This document shows, piece by piece, positions 1 to 8,976 of a stretch of DNA of 64,000 bases (position 1 is the first letter of the stretch; each line of letters begins with the position of its first letter). This stretch comes from G958296245 sp965262055 (GTDB taxonomy: Bacteria; Chloroflexota; Dehalococcoidia; Lucifugimonadales; G958296245). The notes beneath the pieces are model-generated. The model was not told the DNA's origin. It saw nothing but the letters and a program-made list of their open reading frames with translations, and did not search any database. Location of the stretch: contig CBDHEI010000002.1 in assembly GCA_965262055.1 (NCBI GenBank), positions 3,100,001 to 3,164,000 on the forward strand, read 5' to 3'. The translations under genes were made by a program, and so were the position numbers.

Positions 1-2
1 GG

Positions 3-1820
3 GTGCGCTCGGCGGCGGGGCTGATCTTCGTGCTGCTGGTGGCGACGCTGGTGCTCAACGCTATGCCGAGCTCCCCGCTGCCGTTGGGGCCTCACGTCAC
101 GCTGGGGCGCATAACGGTGATGCTACTGGCGGGCTATGTGCTTTGGCGGGCGGCGCCGCTTCGGAAACCCTGGGCCATCGTCCTGCACGTGGTCGGGGAG
201 TTTCGGCCTGTGTTCCCGATCATTGCGGTATCGACGGCGCTGATGGTATGGGCGCTGACGGTCTACCTGTTCACCGATACGCTACACCTTGCCCGGTTGT
301 CGCAGATGGCGCTGGGGATTGGCGTGCTGGCGGGGGTGTACTTTTCGGTCGACACGGTGCATAGGGCCGTCGTGATGCTGCTGGCGCTCGTCGGCGCGAC
401 GTTAGTGTCCACGCTGTTCGGACTGGCGGTGCTGGTAGTGGGGGAGCCTTTCCTAACTGCCTGGCTGTACGCGGCGACGGTGAAGGTGAGGACGCTGCCT
501 ACGATCTTGATCAATGGCAGGATAGCGGGGTTGACGGCGGGGGCTATTTCTTTCAGCTATGATCTCGCATCGGCGATCCCTCCGGCGTTTGCGGCGTTGC
601 TGTACGGGCCGTTTGGGAGGGGCAAACGGTCGTGGCGGAAATGGGGCGCCTTGCTGTTCGTGGCGCTGGTGATCATGGTGACAGGGATGATCGTGAATGC
701 GACCCGGTCGCTGATCCTGGGCGCGATTGTGAGCGCGGTGATAATCGGCCTGCCGGTAGTGTTGGTGTCACGGTTCTCGCGGCGACTGCTGTTGGTGACC
801 GCACTGACCACTGTGTGGCTGGCGGTGTTGTTCAACCCGTGGTTGACAGTGGGGGATGTAGCCGCCGGCATTGGAGACTCCCCGCTGCCTTCGGTGGGAG
901 GGGGCGCCACGGTTAGCGGTCTCGCTGCGGGGACAGAGGGCCTCAGCGGCGGCGGTGATGGGCAGATCAACGGCCATACGGTGTGGGACCTGATTCCGGA
1001 AGAGTTGTACGCGGTGCAGGTGCGCGGAGGGAACGGGCAGGGGTTCGGGGCGGCGAGTGGGGAGGTAACCGCCGCGGCGGGCAGCGAAGGCAGCCTGTCG
1101 CTGGTGTGGTGGGAGCCGCATGGGGAGGCGAGCATCGCGGGCTACGAGCTCCGGGTGCGGGCGGCGGGCGGGCCGGACTGGCCGCAGTGGGAGGAGTTCG
1201 TGCCGAGGCTGAATACGGACAGCCTGATCGTCGGCGATCCCGATTTCAGCATCGATCAGAAGGTGGCTATCGCGCGCATCCTCCGGTACCAGTCAAAGAG
1301 GGGGCTGGAGCTGAACACGCGCGTCCTGGAAACCTCAGACTCGTCGGCTCGCGCCCGCATTCCCATGACTCTGACGGCGCTGCGGTACTCGTTGGACCAC
1401 CCATTGGGGACGGGGACGTACTCGCCGACTAGGGAGCACATAGGCGAGGGGCTGGACGAGGCGATGGTGGAACACCTGCTGGTAAATACGCCGCACAACC
1501 AGTTCCTGAACGTGCTCGTGTACTACGGGTATCCGGGCCTGGTTCTGCTCGTGGCGTTCTACCTGCTCATACTGAGGTCGCTGGTCTACTCGGGGCGGTT
1601 CATACTGCGCTCGGGGGACGCCTCGCTGTATTTCCTAGGCACGGCGGTTGTCGGGGCGCTTGCGGCCTACGGGGTGAACAGCCTGCTGCACAACTCGGGG
1701 CCGTTCGTGGGCGATTGGGCGCACTTCTTCATCGTTGGCCTCGTGTTCAGCATCGAGCGCATCGTTGCCTCCCGCATGGCGGACGGTGAGGCACGTGGCG
1801 AGGCGGCTGCCGCGGGCTAG
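3..1820 (+). CDS. O-antigen ligase/polymerase-like membrane protein, possibly 5'-truncated
   Basis: This is a polytopic membrane protein. Hydrophobic segments fill about residues 1-290 and again about 500-590, separated by a soluble loop of about 200 residues. The last third carries the short PHNQFLN motif followed by a membrane helix, which is typical of the Wzy_C/O-antigen-ligase family that joins or polymerises surface polysaccharide outside the membrane. The soluble loop contains a beta-rich stretch near residues 325-400 (YAVQVRGGN, GYELRVRAAG) that looks like a fibronectin type III domain. The GTG at base 3 is the first usable start, but the window opens here, so the real start may lie upstream. 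The family is probable; the substrate is unknown. Confidence 0.65.
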   Translation: MRSAAGLIFVLLVATLVLNAMPSSPLPLGPHVTLGRITVMLLAGYVLWRAAPLRKPWAIVLHVVGEFRPVFPIIAVSTALMVWALTVYLFTDTLHLARLSQMALGIGVLAGVYFSVDTVHRAVVMLLALVGATLVSTLFGLAVLVVGEPFLTAWLYAATVKVRTLPTILINGRIAGLTAGAISFSYDLASAIPPAFAALLYGPFGRGKRSWRKWGALLFVALVIMVTGMIVNATRSLILGAIVSAVIIGLPVVLVSRFSRRLLLVTALTTVWLAVLFNPWLTVGDVAAGIGDSPLPSVGGGATVSGLAAGTEGLSGGGDGQINGHTVWDLIPEELYAVQVRGGNGQGFGAASGEVTAAAGSEGSLSLVWWEPHGEASIAGYELRVRAAGGPDWPQWEEFVPRLNTDSLIVGDPDFSIDQKVAIARILRYQSKRGLELNTRVLETSDSSARARIPMTLTALRYSLDHPLGTGTYSPTREHIGEGLDEAMVEHLLVNTPHNQFLNVLVYYGYPGLVLLVAFYLLILRSLVYSGRFILRSGDASLYFLGTAVVGALAAYGVNSLLHNSGPFVGDWAHFFIVGLVFSIERIVASRMADGEARGEAAAAG

Positions 1821-2266
1821 AGGTCCCTGAGCAGGGTGGAGACCACCTGGCTGACCTTGCGGCCCTCGGCCTTGCCTCGGATGCGGGGCATCACGGCGCC
1901 CATGACGCGGCCCATGTCGCCGGGGCCCGAGGCGTCCACCTCGGCTATGACGTCCCTGGCGATTTCGGCGATCTCGTCGTCGGAGAGCTGCTCGGGCAGG
2001 TAGCCCATGATGACGGCGAGCTGGGCCTCCTCCTTTTCGACCAAGTCGGGGCGGTTCCCCTGTTTGAAGGCGTCGATGCTGTCGTGCCTCTGCTTGGCCT
2101 GCTTCTCCAGGACGGCGATGACGCCGTTGTCGTCCAGCTCCTTGCCGTCTTCGATCTCCTGGTTGTGTATCTCAGAGCGCAGGTAGCGGAGAACGCCGGT
2201 GCGGGCCGTGTCGCGGCTGCGCATCGCTGTTTTGAGGTCTTCCATCAGCTTGTCTTTGATCGACAT
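1817..2266 (-). CDS. yqeY: GatB/YqeY domain protein
   Basis: The protein has 149 residues, the usual length for YqeY. It begins MSIKDKLMEDLKTAMR, continues with the charged helical core, and ends in the GrM-G-vM...G-A-G-vs-VV pattern (MGRVMGAVMPRIRGKAEGR). YqeY resembles the C-terminal tRNA-binding tail of GatB. Its exact job is not settled; roles in tRNA amidation or translation are assumed. It lies 27 bp downstream of gltX on the same strand, so the two are probably co-transcribed, which fits a translation-linked role. Its 3' end overlaps the convergent membrane-protein gene by 4 bp. Confidence 0.9.
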   Translation of the reverse strand: MSIKDKLMEDLKTAMRSRDTARTGVLRYLRSEIHNQEIEDGKELDDNGVIAVLEKQAKQRHDSIDAFKQGNRPDLVEKEEAQLAVIMGYLPEQLSDDEIAEIARDVIAEVDASGPGDMGRVMGAVMPRIRGKAEGRKVSQVVSTLLRDL

Positions 2267-2293
2267 GGTTGCCGCTCCGTGGATCGTGGTGTG

Positions 2294-3784
2294 TCAGGCA
2301 GGGGCGACCGCGCTGTGCGCGGACAGCCTGTCCAGGGCTTCGTCTATGGCGGTCAGGGTACGGTCCCGCCCCAGGACCTCCATCGTTTCGAAGAGGGGTG
2401 GCGCCACCTTGAGGCCTGTCGTGGCGACCCTCAGCGCGCCCAGGAGCTGTCCGGTCTTCAGGCCTAGCTCGGAGGCCAGCGGCCTGAGCACGCCCTCGAT
2501 GGAGGCGGTGTCGTGGGACGGGAGCGCTTCCAAGGCGGCGCGCGCCTTTTCCAGGGCTGTCAGCGTGCCGGGTTCGTCCATGCGTTTCTGCACCAGGTCT
2601 GCGGGGTCGTAATCGACCTTCCTGAAGAAGAACTGGACGAGGGGCGCGGCGTCGCGCAGGGTCTTCAGCCGCTCTTGGACCAGCGGCGCGATGCTGGTTA
2701 GGAGGTCGATATCTTCCGGCGCGGGGAACTCGTCCGGCGGGTAGCTGTGCCAGAAGTCGAGCAGGGCGTGGGCGAGCTCACTGTGGCTCAGGTTGCGTAT
2801 GTAGTGGCCGTTGAGCCAGGTCAACTTGTCCGCGTCGAAGACCGCCGGGGAGCGGGAGACGCGCTCCAGCGAGAAGGCGCCGATCAGCTCCGCGGCCGAG
2901 AACACCTCCGTGCGGTCGTCCAGGGACCACCCGAGCAGGGCTAGGAAGTTGACCATGGCCTGCGGGAGGTAGCCCATTTCGCGGTACTCGGTGACGGCCG
3001 TGGCCCCGTGGCGCTTGCTCAGCTTGGACCGGTCCGGGGCCAGGATGATGGGCAGGTGTGCGAAGAGCGGTGGGTTCCACCCGAACGCCTCGTAGAGGCG
3101 CATGTGGCGCGGCGCGCTGGAGAGCCACTCCTCGGCCCTGAGCACGTGGCTGATCTCCATCTCGTGGTCGTCGACCACGTTGGCTAGGTGGTAGGTGGGG
3201 AAGCCGTCGGACTTGAGCAGTACGAAGTCGTCGACCAGCGCGTTCTCAAAGGAGACGCGACCCCTAACTATGTCGTCCAGGGACGTCGAGCCGTCCACCG
3301 GCATGGCGAACCGTACCACGGAGGGTCCGCCGCCGTTTTCCATATGCGCCCTCTGTTCAGGGGTAAGGCCGCGGCAACTGCGGTCGTAGCCGATGTTGCG
3401 CTTGCTCCGGGTCTGTTCGTCCCGCATCTGCCGCAGGCGCTCGGGGGTGCAGTAGCACGGGTACGCCTTCCCGGCGGCCACCAGCATACGCGCGGCCGCG
3501 TGGTACCTGTCTAGCCTCTGGGACTGGTAGTAGGGGGCGTAGCTGCCGCCAACGTCCGGTCCCTCGTCCCATTGGACCCCAAGCCACCGGAGGGCTGCCA
3601 GGATCTCGTCGACCGCCCCTTCCACCTTCCTGGCCTGGTCGGTGTCCTCTATGCGCACCATGAATGAGCCGCCGGTAGCGCGGGCCAGCAGCCAGTTGAA
3701 GAGCGCCGTGCGGATATTGCCCAGGTGGGGGCCGCCGGTGGGGCTGGGCGCGAACCTAACCCTCACGTTCGCCGAGCGGGCCAT
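2294..3784 (-). CDS. gltX: Glutamyl-tRNA synthetase
   Basis: This class I aminoacyl-tRNA synthetase charges tRNA-Glu, or both tRNA-Glu and tRNA-Gln in organisms that use GatCAB. The HIGH-type signature appears as FAPSPTGGPHLGN near residues 11-23, and the KMSKS-type loop as SKLSKRHG near residue 255. A C-terminal helical anticodon-binding region follows. The length of 496 residues is normal. An upstream in-frame ATG at 3805 exists, but GGAGGTGA at 3789-3796 stands 4 bases before the ATG at 3784, so I use that start. The next gene downstream is yqeY. Confidence 0.96.
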   Translation of the reverse strand: MARSANVRVRFAPSPTGGPHLGNIRTALFNWLLARATGGSFMVRIEDTDQARKVEGAVDEILAALRWLGVQWDEGPDVGGSYAPYYQSQRLDRYHAAARMLVAAGKAYPCYCTPERLRQMRDEQTRSKRNIGYDRSCRGLTPEQRAHMENGGGPSVVRFAMPVDGSTSLDDIVRGRVSFENALVDDFVLLKSDGFPTYHLANVVDDHEMEISHVLRAEEWLSSAPRHMRLYEAFGWNPPLFAHLPIILAPDRSKLSKRHGATAVTEYREMGYLPQAMVNFLALLGWSLDDRTEVFSAAELIGAFSLERVSRSPAVFDADKLTWLNGHYIRNLSHSELAHALLDFWHSYPPDEFPAPEDIDLLTSIAPLVQERLKTLRDAAPLVQFFFRKVDYDPADLVQKRMDEPGTLTALEKARAALEALPSHDTASIEGVLRPLASELGLKTGQLLGALRVATTGLKVAPPLFETMEVLGRDRTLTAIDEALDRLSAHSAVAPA

Positions 3785-3788
3785 CGAG

Positions 3789-3796
3789 TCACCTCC
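3789..3796 (-). promoter_or_regulatory. Ribosome binding site deciding the gltX start
   Basis: On the minus strand the sequence reads GGAGGTGA, almost a full complement of the 16S 3' end. It lies 4 bases before the ATG at 3784 and overlaps codons that would be coding if the ATG at 3805 were used. Confidence 0.8.
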
Positions 3797-3824
3797 GTGC
3801 GGCATTCTAGCACGGGAGTTATGG

Positions 3825-4967
3825 CTAGCCGCCGGGGATCAGCAGCGAGCGGTCGCTGACCGGCAGCGCGACGCGGGCCCCGCCCTGGAGGTGGGAGTGT
3901 GCGATGCCGAACTGGGCCTCCACGATCTGCATCGTAGTGTCGATGTTGCCCTTGGTGCGTTGGCCTGTCTCGATCTCCCTGATGATGTCCCGGATCGTGT
4001 TGACTGTGTGGCTCTCGCCGGTGGGCCGGAAGGTCTGCAAGTCGACGACGTCGCCGAACATGTCCCCGCGCCGGACGAAGTTGATTCCACCATTGTCCCA
4101 AGACGCGGCGAAGCCCTCGGTGCCGTGGACCTCGATGTTCCACCCTGAGCGGGCGGGAATGTAGACTCCCTCTGCGCCGTTCTCGTACCCGACGCGGTAG
4201 AAGTCCACCAGCGGGTCCGCTATCTCCTGGCCATCGGGCGGTACGAACCTGTGCCCTTCGGGGTCGTACTCGGGGTTGGGAAGCGGCAGGCGCTGGGATA
4301 GCCCCGGCCCGAACCTGGGCCCCATACGGGACTTGGTTGCGTCCAGGGGGTCGCCCTTGTCGACCAGCCTGCCCTCGACCCAGACCGGCTTGGGGTCGCC
4401 CAGCATCATGGAGACGGTGTCCAGCGTGTGGGGGTGGTGTTTGATCAGGTCGGTGAAGGTGAACACGACGGCGTGCGTCGGCTTGCCTATGCCGCCCTTG
4501 GCGATGGCCTCTGCCAACTGCATGTAGCCGCTGTGTTGGCGGCGGGCCGCCCCCCAGTTGAAGGCGACGCCGTTGCTGTTGCAGGCCTCTTGTATCCGGT
4601 CCGCCTCGGCGAGCGACGAGCAGAGTCCCTTCTCCGCGTAGATGCCCTTGACGCCGTGCTCAGCAGCAAAGATTATTGGCTCCGCGCGCGCAAACGTTGG
4701 TGTGGTCACGCTGACGATGTCGGGCTTCTCCACCTCGATCATCTTCCTGTAGTCGAGGTAGGTGTTGTGGAAGTCCCAGCGGTCACAGAAGGCCTTCATC
4801 CGCTCGGGGCTGCGGTTCGCCACAGCGACTACCTCGGTCTCCTCGATGGCCGCGTAGGAGGCGAAGTGGGAGTAGGGTTTCGAGTACCGGTTCGTGTACG
4901 GCTGCTCGTCCTCCATCAACCCGGCCATTCGTCCGGTCCCGATGATCGCCACTTTGTATTTCGACAT
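3825..4967 (-). CDS. Gfo/Idh/MocA family NAD(P)-dependent oxidoreductase
   Basis: The protein starts MSKYKVAIIGTGRMAG, a Rossmann nucleotide-binding fold with the GxGxxG motif at residues 10-15. A typical MocA-like substrate domain follows. The sequence AEKGLCSSLAEADRI carries the family Glu-Lys motif (E-K-P in most members, E-K-G here). These enzymes oxidise or reduce sugars, inositols or sugar acids; the substrate cannot be read from the sequence. The frame stays open to 5147, but GGGAGGTGAGC directly precedes the ATG at 4967, which gives 380 residues, a normal family length. It lies 40 bp upstream of gltX on the same strand. Confidence 0.9.
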   Translation of the reverse strand: MSKYKVAIIGTGRMAGLMEDEQPYTNRYSKPYSHFASYAAIEETEVVAVANRSPERMKAFCDRWDFHNTYLDYRKMIEVEKPDIVSVTTPTFARAEPIIFAAEHGVKGIYAEKGLCSSLAEADRIQEACNSNGVAFNWGAARRQHSGYMQLAEAIAKGGIGKPTHAVVFTFTDLIKHHPHTLDTVSMMLGDPKPVWVEGRLVDKGDPLDATKSRMGPRFGPGLSQRLPLPNPEYDPEGHRFVPPDGQEIADPLVDFYRVGYENGAEGVYIPARSGWNIEVHGTEGFAASWDNGGINFVRRGDMFGDVVDLQTFRPTGESHTVNTIRDIIREIETGQRTKGNIDTTMQIVEAQFGIAHSHLQGGARVALPVSDRSLLIPGG

Positions 4968-5174
4968 GCTCACCTCCCTACAGTGTTTCGGTGGAGACTG
5001 TACCAGCAGGGTTGCATCCGCCGCAACGGATGTGACGCTTAACGGAGCGTAGCAGCTTCTTGATACCCCGCCCACCCGCCCCTGAAGGAATTGTGAGGGA
5101 CACCCCCACACCCCCGGCCAGGGAATCTGGATTACGCTTCGCGACAAATACGGCGCAGGTACGGCGGACAGGGC

Positions 5175-5203
5175 TTGAACGGCTTGCGCTCATGATGTAG
5201 ATT
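5175..5203 (+). promoter_or_regulatory. Candidate sigma-70 promoter for the DUF1501 operon
   Basis: TTGAAC (5175-5180) and TAGATT (5198-5203) are separated by 17 bases, each matching consensus at 4 of 6 positions. It sits in the 292 bp divergent spacer between the oxidoreductase and the DUF1501 gene, about 60 bp before the latter's start. Nothing else was recognised in this spacer. Confidence 0.4.
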
Positions 5204-5259
5204 ATCTGCAATCTAATCGGTGTACATGACGCAATGGGATCGGGGCGCAGGAGGAGACC

Positions 5260-6393
5260 ATGACCTCGAACGGACACGACCGGTCGCTGGTGGTTATCCA
5301 GCTTTCGGGCGGAAACGACTATCTGAACACGCTCGTTCCGTACAACGAAGGGCTCTACTACGACTACCGGCCCGCCGTGAAGATAGAGCCTGAGCAGGTG
5401 CTCAAGCTGGACGACCAGTACGGGTTCAGGCCCGGCATGGAGCCGGTCAAGCGGCTGTGGGACGAGGGCAAGGTGGCGATCGTGAACGGGATCGGCTACC
5501 CGAACCCGAACCGCTCCCACTTCCGCTCCATGGACATCTGGCACACCGCTATGCCCGAGGACATCGGCAACGAGGGGTGGCTCGGGCGGGCCCTCCGCGA
5601 GCTCGACCCCAAGGGTGACAACGTGCTGACGGGCGTGAACTTCGGACGCGGGTTGCCCCGCGCGCTGGGGTGCAGGGGAGTGCCGGTGGCCTCCGTGGGA
5701 AACCTCGAGACCTACGGCCTCTTCCCGGACATGGAGGACGAGGCACTGCGCAAGTTCGCGCTGGAGACGTTCGCCAAGATGTACGGCGGGGCCCGCGGCG
5801 GCGACGCCGTCATGGACTTCCTCGGACAGACGGGCACGGACGCGTTGAAGGGCGCCGACATCCTCCGCACCGCGCCGGCCATCTACTCGTCCAGCGTCGA
5901 GTACGCGGCTGACCCGATGGGCCAGAGCCTCAAGGGCGTGGCCCAGGTCATGTTCGCCGACCTAGGCACCCGCATCTTCTACACGCAGCACGGTAGCTTC
6001 GACACCCACTCGGGCGAGCTGAAGACCCATGCCCAGCTGTGGGACGAGGTTGCGGGCGGCATCGGGGACTTCATGGACGATCTCAAGGAGCACGGGCGGG
6101 ATGACGACGTAGCCATCCTGGTCTTCTCCGAGTTCGGCCGCAGGATCAAGGACAACGGCTCCGGCACCGACCACGGCTCCGGCGGGATTGCGTTCGTAAT
6201 CGGTGGGGCTGTCGATGGCGGCATGTACGGCGAGTACCCCTCGATGAAGGAGGAGGACCAGCTAGCCGGCGACCTCCACTTCAACAACGACTTCCGGTCC
6301 ACCTACACGACCATCCTGGAGGACTGGATGGGCCTGGAGGCCGCCCCGATAGTGAACGGCCGGTTCGAGTCATTCGACCTCATCAAGAACTGA
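5260..6393 (+). CDS. DUF1501 family protein (sulfatase/phosphatase-like fold)
   Basis: The protein opens with LVVIQLSGGNDYLNTLVPYN, the conserved DUF1501 start, and continues with RSHFRSMDIWHT and a late FSEFGRRIKDNGSGTDHGSG block. These are the hallmark motifs of the family, whose fold is related to alkaline phosphatases and sulfatases. Many members carry a Tat signal peptide; none is visible here, because the conserved core begins within 10 residues of the ATG. AGGAG at the start supports this ATG. The DUF1800 gene follows 65 bp downstream, the standard partner. The biochemical role of the pair is unknown. Confidence 0.88.
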   Translation: MTSNGHDRSLVVIQLSGGNDYLNTLVPYNEGLYYDYRPAVKIEPEQVLKLDDQYGFRPGMEPVKRLWDEGKVAIVNGIGYPNPNRSHFRSMDIWHTAMPEDIGNEGWLGRALRELDPKGDNVLTGVNFGRGLPRALGCRGVPVASVGNLETYGLFPDMEDEALRKFALETFAKMYGGARGGDAVMDFLGQTGTDALKGADILRTAPAIYSSSVEYAADPMGQSLKGVAQVMFADLGTRIFYTQHGSFDTHSGELKTHAQLWDEVAGGIGDFMDDLKEHGRDDDVAILVFSEFGRRIKDNGSGTDHGSGGIAFVIGGAVDGGMYGEYPSMKEEDQLAGDLHFNNDFRSTYTTILEDWMGLEAAPIVNGRFESFDLIKN

Positions 6394-6458
6394 TACCGAA
6401 TTGCCGTGATGGCAGAGGCGTTCCAACCCCGCCCCTGCGGTACAGATGGGAGGCTCAA

Positions 6459-7874
6459 ATGAGCAGTAGAGACATGGAGACTATGGCGCACCTGATGCGC
6501 CGGGCCGGCTTTGGGGCCACGAGGTCCGAGCTGGAAGAGCACGTTGCCAGGGGGTACGAGGCGACCGTCGAGAAGCTTCTCGATCCCGGCGAGCCCAACA
6601 ATCTGCCCGACGACGTGCTCCGGCGCTACCACGTGGACATGGGCGAGTCCCGGTTCCCGGACACTGCCGGCGCCTACTGGATGTACCGCATGGTCACGAC
6701 GGAGAACCCCCTGGAGGAGAAGATCGCTCTCTTCTGGCACGGGTTGTTCGCCACCGGCTACGCCAAGCTGAACCAGGCGCGCTCGCTCCTTAACCAGATC
6801 GAGATGTTCCGGCGCGTCGGACTTGGCAGCTTCCGCGACCTGCTCGTGGAGCTGTCCAAGGACCCGGCAATGCTCGTCTGGCTGGACAACAACGACAACC
6901 ACAACGGGGCGATAAACGAGAACTACGGGCGCGAGCTGCTGGAGCTCTTCTCAATGGGCATCGGCAACTACACCGAGCAGGACATCAAGGAGGCTTCGAG
7001 GGCCTTCACCGGGTGGACGCTTGGCAACGCCGAGTACATGGTGGCCAGGTCCATGAAGGACTCGATATGGCCCTACGGCAGAATTTCGTGGCACTTCGAC
7101 TTTCGGGAGTGGGACCACGACGACGGCGAAAAGACCTTCCTCGGCGAGACGGGCAACTGGAACGGCGACGACATCATCGACATCATCGCCAAGCAGTCGT
7201 CGTCGGCTGAGTTCGCCTGCAGGCGTCTGTTCCAGTTCTTCGCCGCCGACGAGGTGGACGGGGAAGGTGAGGAAGTCGTCGCCGAGATGATGCGCAGCTA
7301 CTTCGAGTCCGGCTACGAGATCAGGTCCGTGCTACGGACGCTGTTCAACTCCGACTACTTCAAGTCGGAGCGCTCCATGTACAAGAGGGTGAAGGCCCCG
7401 GTCGAGGTCGTCGTGGGCGCCGTCCGGATAGCTGGGAGTTACCGGGAGCCAACCCTGGGAGCGCCGCAGCTTGCCAGCCAGGCGTTCTTCATGGGCCAGG
7501 GGCTGCTCATGCCGCCCACGGTCGAGGGGTGGCACGAGGGCGGCGAGTGGATCGACAGCGGCGCGCTGGTGGAGCGCGTCAACTTCGCCGCGCAGGAGCT
7601 GAGAAACGTGGACCTGCCCGGCGTGCAGGACATCATCCACAGGCTCGCCCACATGAACGGGGGCACGCTCACGCCATCCGAGCTGGTGGACGGCTGCCTC
7701 GACCTGATTGGGCCGATCCAGGTCTCTGACGAGACTAGGGAGGCGCTGACCGGATACGTTGCCATGAAGGGCGATGTTCCCCTTCGGGACGGCGATTCCG
7801 CGGAGGGATCGGCGAACCGGGTCGGCGAGGTCCTCGGCCTCATATCGGCCACGCGAGAGTACCAGCTCGCATAG
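6459..7874 (+). CDS. DUF1800 family protein
   Basis: The 471-residue protein begins with MAHLMRRAGFGAT, then has the W-H-G-L-F block (ALFWHGLFATGY), a WLDNNDNHNGAINENYGRELLELFSMG block and TLFNSDYF near the C-terminus, all diagnostic of DUF1800. It is preceded by GGGAGG at 7 bases. It pairs with the upstream DUF1501 gene, as in many Planctomycetota, Chloroflexota and proteobacteria. Like its partner it has no evident signal peptide. The function is not established. Confidence 0.9.
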   Translation: MSSRDMETMAHLMRRAGFGATRSELEEHVARGYEATVEKLLDPGEPNNLPDDVLRRYHVDMGESRFPDTAGAYWMYRMVTTENPLEEKIALFWHGLFATGYAKLNQARSLLNQIEMFRRVGLGSFRDLLVELSKDPAMLVWLDNNDNHNGAINENYGRELLELFSMGIGNYTEQDIKEASRAFTGWTLGNAEYMVARSMKDSIWPYGRISWHFDFREWDHDDGEKTFLGETGNWNGDDIIDIIAKQSSSAEFACRRLFQFFAADEVDGEGEEVVAEMMRSYFESGYEIRSVLRTLFNSDYFKSERSMYKRVKAPVEVVVGAVRIAGSYREPTLGAPQLASQAFFMGQGLLMPPTVEGWHEGGEWIDSGALVERVNFAAQELRNVDLPGVQDIIHRLAHMNGGTLTPSELVDGCLDLIGPIQVSDETREALTGYVAMKGDVPLRDGDSAEGSANRVGEVLGLISATREYQLA

Positions 7875-7896
7875 CCCGTACAGGAGTACCACCGCA

Positions 7897-8916
7897 GTGA
7901 CTACACAGGCCGCCGCGCCGCCGCTGACCCTGAAGTACGCCAAGACTATCGGCATCGTCAACAACGGCTTCAACGGCCGCGGCTTCGCCTATCCCTACGA
8001 TCTGGCCGTCAGCGCAGACGGACGCATCTTTGTCTTGAACCGGTGGGAAAAGGCCCCGCGCGTCGGCATATGCAACCTGGACGAGGACTACGTCGACGAG
8101 TTCGGCGGGGGATTCGGCAAGGACGAGGGACAGTTCACGCTTCCGGTATCCGTCGCGTTCGACAGCGAGGAGCGCCTCTACGTCAGCGACGAGTACCTGA
8201 ACAGGGTCTCCATATTCAATACGGACGGCGAGCTGCTCGGGACGTGGGGCGTGGCGGGCTCCGGCGACGGCGAGCTTAACGGCCCGTCGGGCATAGCCTT
8301 CGACTCCGACGACAACCTGTACGTGGCCGAGCAGAACAACCACCGCGTCCAGAAGTTTTCACGAGCCGGCGAGTTCCTCGGCGGGTGGGGGAGCTTCGGG
8401 GACGGCCCCGGCGAGTTCAACATGCCCTGGGGCGTGGCCCTCGACTCTGACGGGAACGTCTACGTCGGCGACTGGCGCAACGACCGGGTCCAGAAGCTCT
8501 CGCCGGACGGATGCCACCTCGCCAGCTTCGGCGAGTCTGGCGAGGGTGAGGGCCAGCTCCACAGGCCGGCGGGCGTGGCGGTGGATGGCAACGGGAACGT
8601 CTATGTCGCGGACTGGGGCAACGAGCGAGTCCAGATCTTCGCGCCCGACGGCAGTCTCGTGGCGCTGCTGCGTGGAGAGGGTACGCTGTCCAAGTGGGCG
8701 ACGGAGTTCCTGGCGGCGAACCCCGACGAGATGGTGGTGCGCGAAAAATCCAACCTCTTCCCGGACCTTCCGCCCCATCTCAGCTCCCCGTACCAGGTAT
8801 CCTCGCAGACCGAGCCGTACTTCTGGGGCCCCGTATCAGTAACGCTGGACGGGCAGGGGCATCTGTACGTCACAGAGACGAACAGACACCGCTTCCAGGT
8901 CTACGACGTAGGGTAA
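7897..8916 (+). CDS. NHL-repeat beta-propeller protein
   Basis: Repeated blades with the pattern p-GVAvD-dGn-vYVaD-nRvq-f are easy to see from about residue 50 to 250 (for example GIAFDSDDNLYVAEQNNHRVQKF and GVAVDGNGNVYVADWGNERVQIF), with a last blade closing the ring at the C-terminus; six blades are likely. NHL propellers usually bind protein, RNA or glycan, or act as lyases. The frame is open from 7774, but that part overlaps the DUF1800 gene in another frame. The GTG at 7897, with CAGGAG 10 bases upstream, is the better start. It is the third gene of the DUF1501-DUF1800 operon. Confidence 0.85.
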   Translation: MTTQAAAPPLTLKYAKTIGIVNNGFNGRGFAYPYDLAVSADGRIFVLNRWEKAPRVGICNLDEDYVDEFGGGFGKDEGQFTLPVSVAFDSEERLYVSDEYLNRVSIFNTDGELLGTWGVAGSGDGELNGPSGIAFDSDDNLYVAEQNNHRVQKFSRAGEFLGGWGSFGDGPGEFNMPWGVALDSDGNVYVGDWRNDRVQKLSPDGCHLASFGESGEGEGQLHRPAGVAVDGNGNVYVADWGNERVQIFAPDGSLVALLRGEGTLSKWATEFLAANPDEMVVREKSNLFPDLPPHLSSPYQVSSQTEPYFWGPVSVTLDGQGHLYVTETNRHRFQVYDVG

Positions 8917-8970
8917 GGGTTAGTCGTGATTCGGCGCGATGGGATGTCGCGTGCCAGCAAAATGAGGAGT

Positions 8971-8976
8971 CTAAGG
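8971..8976. repeat. Target-site duplication CTAAGG, left copy of first IS1380 element
   Basis: CTAAGG directly precedes the element and occurs again directly after it at 10725-10730. Confidence 0.75.
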
